From NCBI GenBank assembly GCA_034928535.1, contig JAYFOV010000010.1, forward strand, positions 1 to 64,000: DNA of 64,000 nt, written 5' to 3'. Of this stretch, positions 54,081 to 61,511 are shown piece after piece (the stretch's first letter is position 1; each line of letters opens with the position of its first letter). The stretch comes from CAXXOK01 sp001604115. GTDB taxonomy: Bacteria; Bacillota; Clostridia; Christensenellales; Aristaeellaceae. A program made the translations under genes and the position numbers. The notes beneath the pieces are model-generated. The model ran no database searches. It was given only the letters and a program-made list of their open reading frames with translations, and was not told where the DNA came from.

Positions 54081-54095
54081 GTCATGACATTATTA
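54081..54095. promoter_or_regulatory. GntR operator candidate 1
   Basis: GTCATGACATTATTA; the first eight bases are a perfect palindrome. It overlaps the -10 of the gntR promoter (54092-54097), so binding would block gntR transcription. Confidence 0.65.
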
Positions 54096-54120
54096 TAAAC
54101 GAGAACGCTTACGCTGTCAA
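54092..54120 (-). promoter_or_regulatory. Consensus promoter of the GntR gene
   Basis: On minus: TTGACA (54120-54115), 17-bp spacer, TATAAT (54097-54092), a perfect sigma-70 match. Start of transcription would be near 54085, 30 nt before ATG 54056. GAGAACGCTTACG in the spacer weakly resembles a CcpA cre site (three mismatches). Confidence 0.88.
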
Positions 54121-54167
54121 ATGTTATATGAAAGCCGACTTATTTTCGCGAATGCTCGATTTACATG

Positions 54168-54196
54168 TTGACACGGGAATGATTCTATGGTATTTT
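54168..54196 (+). promoter_or_regulatory. Promoter of the allose-type operon
   Basis: TTGACA (54168-54173), 17-bp spacer, TATTTT (54191-54196). Operator candidate 2 lies 14 bp downstream of the -10. Leader of about 100 nt to ATG 54303. Confidence 0.75.
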
Positions 54197-54210
54197 ATAC
54201 ATGCTAAAAG

Positions 54211-54225
54211 TAATAATGTTATGAC
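54211..54225. promoter_or_regulatory. GntR operator candidate 2
   Basis: TAATAATGTTATGAC is the reverse complement of candidate 1 with one change in 15 bases. It spans about +9 to +23 of the predicted operon transcript, a repressor position. Centre-to-centre distance between the two sites is 130 bp. Confidence 0.65.
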
Positions 54226-54302
54226 AAAGACTGGTTCCCAAAGTGATTGAATCGCGGATGATCCGCGAGGAGATAGATCAATTTGGATAAAGGAGAAGTA
54301 CC

Positions 54303-55277
54303 ATGAAAAAAATCGTCGCGTTGCTCTGTGCCACTGTTCTGCTGCTCTCTCTCACTGCCGGTGCGATGGCGGAAGCCACCAGCTACAAGGTGGTGTACTC
54401 CATCCCGGGTCTGAGCGCCCCCATTTGGACGGCTGCCAGCGAGGGCTTTAAGGCCAAGGCTGCCGAATATGGCTGGGAAGCGGAGATCCTCGACCCCAAC
54501 GACAACCTGGAAACACAGATCAGCCAGATCGAAAACGCGCTGATCCGCGGTGTGCAGGGCATCGTGATCACCCCCATTGACGGCGAGGCCGTTTCCACCC
54601 TGATGGGTGATGCCGCCAGCGGCAATGTGCCGGTGATTGCCATTGACCGTCAGGTGACGGGCACCTCCCTGGCAACGGTAGAGGCCGACAACCTGCTGAT
54701 TGGCAAGCAGATGGGCGAAATGTACCTGGAAACGCTGGGCGACAAAGAGGGTAAAGTGCTTATCGTTGGCGGTCCGCTGTCCAGCTCCGCTACTGTGAAC
54801 CGCACCGAAGGCTTCAAAGCGGCCATCAAGGATGCAGCCAATGTGACCATCGTGGCCGAGTCCGCCACGGAGATGGATGCGGAAGTCGTGCTGGCCGCGG
54901 TCACCAACTATCTGCAGGCGAACCCGGATATCAACTGCATCTTTAGCTGCACAGACTACATCCTGCCTTCCGTGATGACCGCGCTGGAGGAAAGCGGCAA
55001 GCTGTTCCCCATGGGTCAGGATGGCCACGTGAACGTATATTCCGTGGATGGCGATGGCTTTGGTCTGGGTCAGGTGGTCAAGGGCAACATCGATGCCACC
55101 TATGGCCTTGATCCCTTCGCGTGGGCAGCCTCCGCTGTGGAAGCGCTCAAGACCTACTTTGATGGCGGCGCTGTGGAGCCTTCCATCTTGATCACCGGCA
55201 ACATCGTGACCAGCGCGAACTTTGAAGATCTCAAAGCCGCCGGTGCGCTGTGGGGCGCCGGCTCGATGGAGCAATAA
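54303..55277 (+). CDS. Ribose/allose-type sugar ABC transporter substrate-binding protein
   Basis: A 324-residue type I periplasmic binding protein. Signal peptide MKKIVALLCATVLLLSLTAG ends AMAEA with no lipobox. Mature motifs: VVYSIPGLSAPIWTAASEGF, QISQIENALIRGVQGIVITP, PVIAIDRQVTGTSLATVEADN and GVLAYSVDGDG-like GNID site (KGNIDATYGLDPF). It initiates an operon with ATPase, permease, phosphofructokinase, aldolase and AlsK-like kinase, so D-allose or a related hexose is a plausible ligand. GGAGAAG lies before ATG 54303. Confidence 0.92.
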   Translation: MKKIVALLCATVLLLSLTAGAMAEATSYKVVYSIPGLSAPIWTAASEGFKAKAAEYGWEAEILDPNDNLETQISQIENALIRGVQGIVITPIDGEAVSTLMGDAASGNVPVIAIDRQVTGTSLATVEADNLLIGKQMGEMYLETLGDKEGKVLIVGGPLSSSATVNRTEGFKAAIKDAANVTIVAESATEMDAEVVLAAVTNYLQANPDINCIFSCTDYILPSVMTALEESGKLFPMGQDGHVNVYSVDGDGFGLGQVVKGNIDATYGLDPFAWAASAVEALKTYFDGGAVEPSILITGNIVTSANFEDLKAAGALWGAGSMEQ

Positions 55278-55299
55278 GCACTCGCGGTCAATACCGATA

Positions 55300-55333
55300 G
55301 GGGGTGGGCTCTCCGCGTGGGAGCCCCACCCCC
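55300..55333 (+). promoter_or_regulatory. Intra-operon stem-loop after binding-protein gene
   Basis: GGGGGTGGGCTC (55300-55311) pairs with GAGCCCCACCCCC (55321-55333), 12 bp with one bulged base. No T-run, so a 3' stabiliser rather than a terminator. Third operon in the window with a hairpin at this position. Confidence 0.65.
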
Positions 55334-55371
55334 TCGACCTTACGCAACGATGGATGGATGGCGGTGCATGT

Positions 55372-56862
55372 ATGGAGAACAAGACAATCATCAGCATGAG
55401 GGACATCGTCATGTCCTTCTCCGGCAACCGCGTGCTGGATGGTGTGCATTTTGAACTGCACGAGGGCGAAGTGCATTCCCTGATGGGGGCAAACGGGGCG
55501 GGTAAAAGCACGCTCATCAAAATCCTCAATGGGATTCACCACCCGGTCAGCGGCACGATCGAAATCGACGGTGCGCCGGTGCGCATCCGTGAGCCGAAGG
55601 ATGCGGAGCGGCACGGCCTTGCTTTTGTGCATCAGGAACTGAATGTTTGCCCGGATATGACCGTGGCGGAAAACATGTACATCGGCAATTGGGCAAGGGA
55701 TGCCATGGGACTGTATGACCGCCGCAAGACCGCGCAAAATGCCGCTCACCTATTGGAAATGATGGGTATCGATCTGGATCCCTACGCAACGGTGCGCAAC
55801 CTGCGCACGGCCGAAAAGCAGATCATTGAAATATTGAAAACCCTGACCCGCAATGCACGGGTCATTATACTGGATGAGCCAACCTCCTCCCTGAACGAGA
55901 AGGAGAAGGAAAACTTTTTTGAAATCATCGCCAAGCTCAAGCAGCAAGGCGTGTCCATCATATTCATCTCTCATTTTTTGGAGGATGTCGTGCAGCTGTC
56001 CGACCGTGTAACGGTGCTCAAGGATGGCTTGAACAACGGCGTTTTCACGCGCGGTACGTTTGCCAAAGAAGATCTGGTGACCGCCATGATGGGGCGCTCT
56101 GTGGAAAACACGGTGTATCATCCGCTGGATTTGCCGCAAGGCGGGCAGATTGCCTTAGAGCTGCAGGGGCTAAGCGTGGAACGTAAATTCAGCGAAGTGG
56201 ATATGCGGATTCAAGCCGGCGACATTGTGGGCGTCTGCGGCCTGCTTGGCGCGGGGAAAACAGAAATTGCACGTGCCATTTTTGGCCTGGAAAGCATCAC
56301 GAGTGGCAAAATCATCCTCTTTGGGGAGGAAATCGCGCAGCCAAGGCCGGATCGGATGCTGGACAAGCGAGTGGCCTTGCTCACCGAAGAGCGTAAGTTG
56401 GAGGGGTTTGTGCCCCTGCTTTCCATCCGGGAAAACGCTACGCTGTCGATCCTGAAGCATCTAAAAAAGCGTGTGACCATCGACCGGGATGCGCAGCGTA
56501 AGCGTGCCGAAGCGATGGCTGCCAGCATGCACGTCAAGATGGCAGGCATCGAGCAGCCGGTGGGGTCGCTCTCCGGCGGCAACCAGCAAAAGGTGGTCAT
56601 CGCCAAGTGCCTTGCCAGCCAACCACAGCTTTTTTTGCTGGACGAGCCGACCCGCGGTGTGGATGTGTTGGCCAAGCTGGAAATCTACAAAATTCTCCGT
56701 AAAGCGGCAGAAGAGGGAACCACGGTCGTGATCTTCTCCTCGGAGCTGGAGGAGCTTTTGGCCAACTGTTCCAAAATCATCATTTTGAAAAAAGGCCGCG
56801 CCGTGGGCATGGTCGATTCCACCCAGGTGACCAAGAACGATTTGATGGCCATGATTGGCTGA
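55372..56862 (+). CDS. Ribose/allose-type sugar ABC transporter ATPase (two domains)
   Basis: A 496-residue RbsA/AlsA-type ATPase. Domain 1: GANGAGKSTLIKIL, LRTAEKQ in place of the signature and VIILDEPTSSL. Domain 2: GLLGAGKTEIARAIFG, LSGGNQQKVVIAK and LFLLDEPTRGVDV, so here domain 2 is canonical, unlike the ATPase at 50257. Start is uncertain: ATG 55372 begins the conserved part; an ATG at 55354 is in frame; neither has a strong ribosome site. Works with the single permease gene that follows after 34 bp. Confidence 0.93.
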   Translation: MENKTIISMRDIVMSFSGNRVLDGVHFELHEGEVHSLMGANGAGKSTLIKILNGIHHPVSGTIEIDGAPVRIREPKDAERHGLAFVHQELNVCPDMTVAENMYIGNWARDAMGLYDRRKTAQNAAHLLEMMGIDLDPYATVRNLRTAEKQIIEILKTLTRNARVIILDEPTSSLNEKEKENFFEIIAKLKQQGVSIIFISHFLEDVVQLSDRVTVLKDGLNNGVFTRGTFAKEDLVTAMMGRSVENTVYHPLDLPQGGQIALELQGLSVERKFSEVDMRIQAGDIVGVCGLLGAGKTEIARAIFGLESITSGKIILFGEEIAQPRPDRMLDKRVALLTEERKLEGFVPLLSIRENATLSILKHLKKRVTIDRDAQRKRAEAMAASMHVKMAGIEQPVGSLSGGNQQKVVIAKCLASQPQLFLLDEPTRGVDVLAKLEIYKILRKAAEEGTTVVIFSSELEELLANCSKIIILKKGRAVGMVDSTQVTKNDLMAMIG

Positions 56863-56896
56863 TTTACAGAAACATCAAGGCTGGGAGGCAAAACAC

Positions 56897-57862
56897 ATGC
56901 AATCGATCCACAAAATGCGCAGCAAGCTGGCGGATGACGCGATGCGTCTGGCAATCGTGGCTGCATTTTTCATCTTCATGCCTATCGCATCCCCTTATTT
57001 TCTGAATATGAAAAACATGATGAACATCCTGCAGAACATTTCTTTGCAGGGCATCACGGCCATTGGGATGACCATGGTCATCATCACCGGAGGCATCGAT
57101 ATCTCGGTTGGCGGCGTCATGGCTTTTTGCGTGTGGGTTTCCGCATCGCTGATGAAAAGCGGTATGCCTTGGGGCTTTGCCATCCTGATTTGCCTGGGCA
57201 TTGCGGCGGTGTGCGGCGCGGTGAATGCGTTTTCCATCGGGGTGATGAAAATACCGCCGATGATCGCGACCCTGGCCATGATGAACATGACCCGCGGCCT
57301 GCAGACAGTCATATCCCGCGGCACCACGCTGACCGGATTGCCGGAGAGCTTCCAGTTCATCGGGCAGGGCATGGTGTTTGGCGTGATCCCGCTGCCGGCA
57401 ATCTTTATCGTGGTTCTCTACTTGCTAGCCTCCTGGTTCATGAAGCGAACCGTGATGGGCCGCAACATCTATGCGGTGGGCGGCAATCCGGAAGCGGCGC
57501 GTGTCGCAGGCATCAAAAACCGCCGTGTGCTGTTTTTTGCCTACATCGCCTGCTCGGTATTTGCAACCATCGCGGGAATCATCTTCATTTCGCGCACCAA
57601 TTCCGCGCCGGCAACGCTGGGCAACAATCTGGAAATGCGCGCGATCATGGCGGCAGTCATCGGTGGCACCTCGGTCACTTTTGGCGGCAAAGGCAAGATC
57701 ATCGGTACTTTCCTGGGTGTGGTGATCGTTGGCTTGATTACCAATGCGCTGGATTTGATGGGCGTTTCGGCCTATTACCAGCAGTTTATTCAGGGTGTGC
57801 TGGTGCTGACCGTTGTCATGTTGGAAGCGATCCGCAGCAACCATGCTGCGCGGCAGCACTGA
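56897..57862 (+). CDS. Ribose/allose-type ABC transporter permease
   Basis: A 321-residue RbsC/AlsC-type permease with about ten helices; motifs GMTMVIITGGIDISVGGVMAF, FSIGVMKIPPMIATLAMMNM and AAVIGGTSVTFGGKGK. Only one permease gene here, so a homodimeric channel is expected, unlike the heterodimer of the 45076-52833 operon. ATG 56897 has GGGAGG nine bases before it; 56855 is in frame but overlaps the ATPase stop and lacks a site. Confidence 0.93.
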   Translation: MQSIHKMRSKLADDAMRLAIVAAFFIFMPIASPYFLNMKNMMNILQNISLQGITAIGMTMVIITGGIDISVGGVMAFCVWVSASLMKSGMPWGFAILICLGIAAVCGAVNAFSIGVMKIPPMIATLAMMNMTRGLQTVISRGTTLTGLPESFQFIGQGMVFGVIPLPAIFIVVLYLLASWFMKRTVMGRNIYAVGGNPEAARVAGIKNRRVLFFAYIACSVFATIAGIIFISRTNSAPATLGNNLEMRAIMAAVIGGTSVTFGGKGKIIGTFLGVVIVGLITNALDLMGVSAYYQQFIQGVLVLTVVMLEAIRSNHAARQH

Positions 57863-57874
57863 GGCAGGGGGCAC

Positions 57875-59077
57875 ATGGCTTTGAAGAAAAACGCACTGTA
57901 TATTCAGTCCGGAGGGCCTACGGCAGTCATCAACGCATCTGCCTACGGGGTCATCCGGGCGTGCGCGGCACACAGGGAGCGCATCGGTACGCTCTTTGGT
58001 GCGCGGTACGGCATGGTCGGCCTGCTCAAAGATGATCTGATCGACCTGCAGAGTTTGCCCTCAGATCAAGTCGAGTTGCTGCTGCAAACGCCCAGCATGG
58101 CCTTTGGCTCCTGCCGTTACCGCATGACGGATGCCAGCGTGGACGATGCCGATTACCGGCAAGCGCTGCAAACCATCCGAAAACACGCTATCGGCTATCT
58201 GTTTTTGAATGGCGGCAACGGCACGCTGAGCGCTGCGCTCAAGCTGGACGATTTTCTGCGCCGGCATGGCGAAGATTGCAAAGTGATTGTGATTCCCAAA
58301 ACGGTGGATAACGATATCGAGTGCATCGACCATGCGCCGGGATATCCTTCCACCGCGCGGCATGTGGCCATCACGGTAGCGGAGCTGGCGCATGATACGC
58401 GAAGCTATAATACCGGCTTGATTACCGTGGCGGAGGTCATGGGGCGCAACAGCGGCTGGATTGCCGCCGCCGCGATGGCAGCCGGCATGGGCGATCCGGC
58501 CAACGGCCCGGATTTGATTTATGTGCCGGAAGTGCCGTTTTACACCAACCGCTTTCTGGAGGATGTGCAGGTGGTTTATGCCCAGAAGGGCCGCTGCCTG
58601 GCGGTGGTGGCCGAGGGCGTGAAGGACGAGACCGGCAAATACCTCTTTGAACACAGCATGGAAGATGTGCAGAACCCGGACCTGAACATGGGCGGGGCAA
58701 CGCCCTACCTGACATGGCTGTTGCGCAGGCATTTTTCCTGCAAGGTACGCGGCGTTGATTTGGGGCTGATGCAGCGTTGCGCAAGCCACAGCGCTTCCTT
58801 TGTGGATGTGGCGGAGGCCACGCGCTTTGGCGAACGTGCTGTGGAGGCCGCTTTGGCGGGCGTCAGCGGGATGATGGTTTCCGCTCGCCGGGTTTCGGAC
58901 GCGCCCTACAGGCTGGAAGAAACAATGGTGGATCTTCTGTCCGCCGCGGTGGGCGGCAATCCGCTGCCCGCCAAGTTCATTGCGGAAAACGGGCATGCAT
59001 TGACCCCTGCCTTTTGGGATTATCTTGCCCCATTGGTGGGGGAACTGCCCCGGCATGCGCGGCTGGACATACTTTAG
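57875..59077 (+). CDS. 6-phosphofructokinase, PPi-type signature
   Basis: A 400-residue PFK-family protein phosphorylating fructose-6-phosphate. Motifs: YIQSGGPTAVINAS, LNGGNGTLSAA, PKTVDNDI, GYPSTARHVA, VAEVMGRNSGWIA. The Lys in PKTVDND replaces the Gly of ATP-PFKs (PGTIDND), a marker of PPi-dependent enzymes, and GGNGT replaces GGDGS. So PPi is the likely phosphoryl donor, though sedoheptulose-phosphate activity is also known in this group. Co-encoded with an aldolase and sugar kinase, giving a complete route from hexose-phosphate to trioses. Twelve bp after the permease gene. Confidence 0.9.
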   Translation: MALKKNALYIQSGGPTAVINASAYGVIRACAAHRERIGTLFGARYGMVGLLKDDLIDLQSLPSDQVELLLQTPSMAFGSCRYRMTDASVDDADYRQALQTIRKHAIGYLFLNGGNGTLSAALKLDDFLRRHGEDCKVIVIPKTVDNDIECIDHAPGYPSTARHVAITVAELAHDTRSYNTGLITVAEVMGRNSGWIAAAAMAAGMGDPANGPDLIYVPEVPFYTNRFLEDVQVVYAQKGRCLAVVAEGVKDETGKYLFEHSMEDVQNPDLNMGGATPYLTWLLRRHFSCKVRGVDLGLMQRCASHSASFVDVAEATRFGERAVEAALAGVSGMMVSARRVSDAPYRLEETMVDLLSAAVGGNPLPAKFIAENGHALTPAFWDYLAPLVGELPRHARLDIL

Positions 59078-59092
59078 TGACGGAGGGATTTT

Positions 59093-60070
59093 ATGTACCA
59101 ATATAAGGAGCTGGGGCTGCACAACACGAGGGAGATGTTTGCCAAAGCTTATCGGGAAGGGTATGCTGTGCCTGCGCTCAATTTTATATCCATTGAGCAG
59201 TTCAGTGCCATCATTGATGCCTGCAAGGAAAAGCGATCGCCCATGATTCTGCTGGCATCGCCTAACCTGCACCGCCAGCTTGGCGATGAGGTGATGGCAA
59301 GGCTCACCCAGTCCGGTGTGGATCGCCTGCGCAACGAGGGCGCGGGGGATGTACCTGTGGCGCTGCATCTGGATCATGGTATGACGTATGAGCACTGCGT
59401 GCACGCGATTGAAAACGGGTTTTCCTCTGTCATGATCGATGGAAGCGCCCTGCCTTTTGAGGAAAACATTGCACTCACCCGGAAAGTGGTCGAATATGCC
59501 CATGCGAAGGATGTGACGGTGGAAGGCGAGCTGGGTGTCCTCTCCGGCGCGGAGGAGGATGGCGCGCATGATGCGGGCTACTCCCATTACACCGACCCTG
59601 CGATGGTGCAGGAGTTTGTCACGCGCACGGGCGTTGATAGCCTGGCCATTTCCATTGGCACAAGCCATGGTCTGGTCAAAATGAAACCCAATGCCGATGG
59701 TACGCTGCCGGAATTGCGCTTTGATATCCTGGCCGATATCCAGCACCGCCTGCCGGGGTTCCCGATCGTGCTGCACGGCGCATCCACCATCATGCCGCAG
59801 TATGTGGAGATGATTAACCAGTATGGCGGCCATTTGGAGGAAACGATCGGCATCCCCGAAGCCCAGGTTTCCAAGGCGGCGCAGATGGCCGTGTGCAAAG
59901 TGAACATCGCTTCCGATGGATGGATCGGTGCGTTGGCGCTGACCAGGAAAATCCTGGCGGAAAACCCGGGGGCAATCGACAGTCGTGTTTTCACGCTCAA
60001 GGTTCGGCCGGAGTTGGCGGAGCTGTACAAGCATAAAATCGACGTCATGGGCAGTGCCGGAAAAGCTTGA
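59093..60070 (+). CDS. fba: Class II fructose-bisphosphate aldolase
   Basis: A 325-residue zinc aldolase cleaving fructose-1,6-bisphosphate to dihydroxyacetone phosphate and glyceraldehyde-3-phosphate. Motifs are PALNFISIEQF, VALHLDHGMTYE (catalytic Asp and zinc His), EGELGVLSG, GTSHGLVK (zinc His) and LHGAST (zinc His, phosphate site). Insertion of a longer central loop is consistent with the Fba/Kba/GatY superfamily, so tagatose-type substrates are possible. Sixteen bp after the PFK gene; GGAGGG precedes ATG 59093. Confidence 0.92.
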   Translation: MYQYKELGLHNTREMFAKAYREGYAVPALNFISIEQFSAIIDACKEKRSPMILLASPNLHRQLGDEVMARLTQSGVDRLRNEGAGDVPVALHLDHGMTYEHCVHAIENGFSSVMIDGSALPFEENIALTRKVVEYAHAKDVTVEGELGVLSGAEEDGAHDAGYSHYTDPAMVQEFVTRTGVDSLAISIGTSHGLVKMKPNADGTLPELRFDILADIQHRLPGFPIVLHGASTIMPQYVEMINQYGGHLEETIGIPEAQVSKAAQMAVCKVNIASDGWIGALALTRKILAENPGAIDSRVFTLKVRPELAELYKHKIDVMGSAGKA

Positions 60071-60178
60071 CCAATGGCAACCTGGCGAGTACAATCCAAG
60101 CAAGCGGACAGCCGGATGCGCATTGGGGCATCCGGCTGCCATGCATGCTGTGGCAAAGAGGGCAGAGGGGCGATAACA

Positions 60179-61096
60179 ATGCCAAAATACTATGTGTGCC
60201 TGGAGCTGGGTGGCACTCACCTGCGCCTGGGTATTGTCGATGAACAGATGAATGTGATACGGTTTGAACGCCAGCCAACGCGCGGCCTTTCGGAGGCAGC
60301 CGATAAAGTTGCCTATTTAGTCGCATTGTTGCGCCCCCTGGTGGAGAGCGTGGGGCACGAGCAGGTGATCGGCATCAGCCTGGCGCTGGCGTCGCTCATG
60401 GATCGGGAACGGTCGATGGTATATTCATCCCCCATGGTCAGCGGTTTTGATAACCTCCCCCTGCGGGATAGCCTTGCCACTGCGCTGGCGCTACCGGTGG
60501 TGATGGAAAAGGATGTGAACATCCTGCTTCTGTATGAAATGCACAAGCAGGCGCTGCCGATGGAGGGCATTGTGGCAGGGGTGTTTGTGGGCACGGGTCT
60601 GGGCAATGCAATGTGCATAGACGGGCGCGTGTATGCAGGGTTTTCGGGGGCGGCATGTGAGCTGGGGCACATACCCGTGCCGGGACTGGCCGAGCCCTGC
60701 GGCTGCGGCAAACTGGGCTGCATCGAGCGCAAGGCCAGCGGACATCTGCTGGCGGATTTGGCTGCGCAGCTGTATTGCCCTGTGGGCGAGATTTTCCAGC
60801 GCCATGGGCAGGATGCCCGCGTGATGGATGTGGTGCATCATTTTGCGCTGGCGATTGCGACCGAAATCACCATTGTGGATCCGGCTTGCATTTTGCTGGG
60901 GGGCGGTGTGCTGGCCATGCCAGGCTTCCCGCTGGAATCGATGCTGCAACAGGTGCGGGACAACGTGCGCACGCCTTATCCGCGCACAACGCTACGCTTT
61001 GCGCATGCGTCCGGCGATAGCGAGGCGGGCGTGATTGGGGCGGCGCTGCACGCAAAACGTGTGTGGGCCGCCGCGGGGGAAGCAGCCGTACAGTAA
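60179..61096 (+). CDS. alsK: ROK-family kinase, D-allose kinase-like
   Basis: A 305-residue ROK kinase: CLELGGTHLRLGIVD phosphate loop, MEKDVNILLL catalytic Asp region, FVGTGLGNA, CELGHIPVPG and the zinc site CGCGKLGCIE. 'IVDPACILLGGGVLAMPGFP' segment and 'TPYPRTTLRF' match the pattern I remember from E. coli AlsK, stronger than to glucokinases. It would form allose-6-phosphate (or phosphorylate allulose). ATG 60179 has GAGGGG about ten bases upstream; the longer frame from 60074 is unsupported. Last gene of the operon; terminator at 61285. Confidence 0.85.
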   Translation: MPKYYVCLELGGTHLRLGIVDEQMNVIRFERQPTRGLSEAADKVAYLVALLRPLVESVGHEQVIGISLALASLMDRERSMVYSSPMVSGFDNLPLRDSLATALALPVVMEKDVNILLLYEMHKQALPMEGIVAGVFVGTGLGNAMCIDGRVYAGFSGAACELGHIPVPGLAEPCGCGKLGCIERKASGHLLADLAAQLYCPVGEIFQRHGQDARVMDVVHHFALAIATEITIVDPACILLGGGVLAMPGFPLESMLQQVRDNVRTPYPRTTLRFAHASGDSEAGVIGAALHAKRVWAAAGEAAVQ

Positions 61097-61173
61097 CCAT
61101 GCGGCTTTGGGCGGATCACTTCGATTGTGCGCTGCCAAGGCCATCTTGCAGTGCGGCGTGCGTTGCCGCATAG

Positions 61174-61218
61174 CCTGCCGGGTGGCTGTGGCATGTTTTC
61201 CGCAGGCTACCCGGCAGG
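61174..61218. repeat. GC-rich stem-loop
   Basis: CCTGCCGGGT (61174-61183) pairs with ACCCGGCAGG (61209-61218); further imperfect pairing inside (GGCTGTGG with CCGCAGGCT). No T-run; possibly a 3' processing or stability structure of the alsK-type mRNA. Confidence 0.5.
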
Positions 61219-61284
61219 GGAAAGCCATCCCACTTGCCATGCGCTACCTGGACGAAAGCTGGTTAAAAAACCATAAGATGCATC

Positions 61285-61313
61285 AAAAACCCTGCGCTCA
61301 GCAGGGTTTTTTT
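61285..61313. terminator. Bidirectional Rho-independent terminator
   Basis: AAAAACCCTGC (61285-61295), loop GCTCA, GCAGGGTTTTTTT (61301-61313); outer CATC/GATG extends the stem. T-run of seven on plus and five on minus. Serves the alsK-type operon and possibly the response regulator gene. Confidence 0.88.
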
Positions 61314-61511
61314 GATGGGCTTTTGAGGGTTTGCACTTTAGATACGCGGCATGGGAATACACCGCTGGCTGCTGCAGCATGTTGCAGCAAAACAAGGATT
61401 CAGCCAAACCAAGGAAGGCGAAGGAATGGGCGCCTTTGTTGACGGCTCATGCCATAAGACCCATGCGCTACGCCGGGCAACGCGGGCGAAATCAGTGTGG
61501 GTGAGGCATCC

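Larger units (their letters stand above)
61097..61511. other. Intergenic region between alsK-like gene and response regulator
   Basis: No gene. It holds a GC-rich stem-loop (61174-61218) and a terminator (61285-61313) shared by the converging units. Confidence 0.6.

Noticed and set aside
54098..54114. CcpA cre site in the gntR promoter
   Set aside because: GAGAACGCTTACG keeps the central CG but differs from the consensus at three positions, too many to call.
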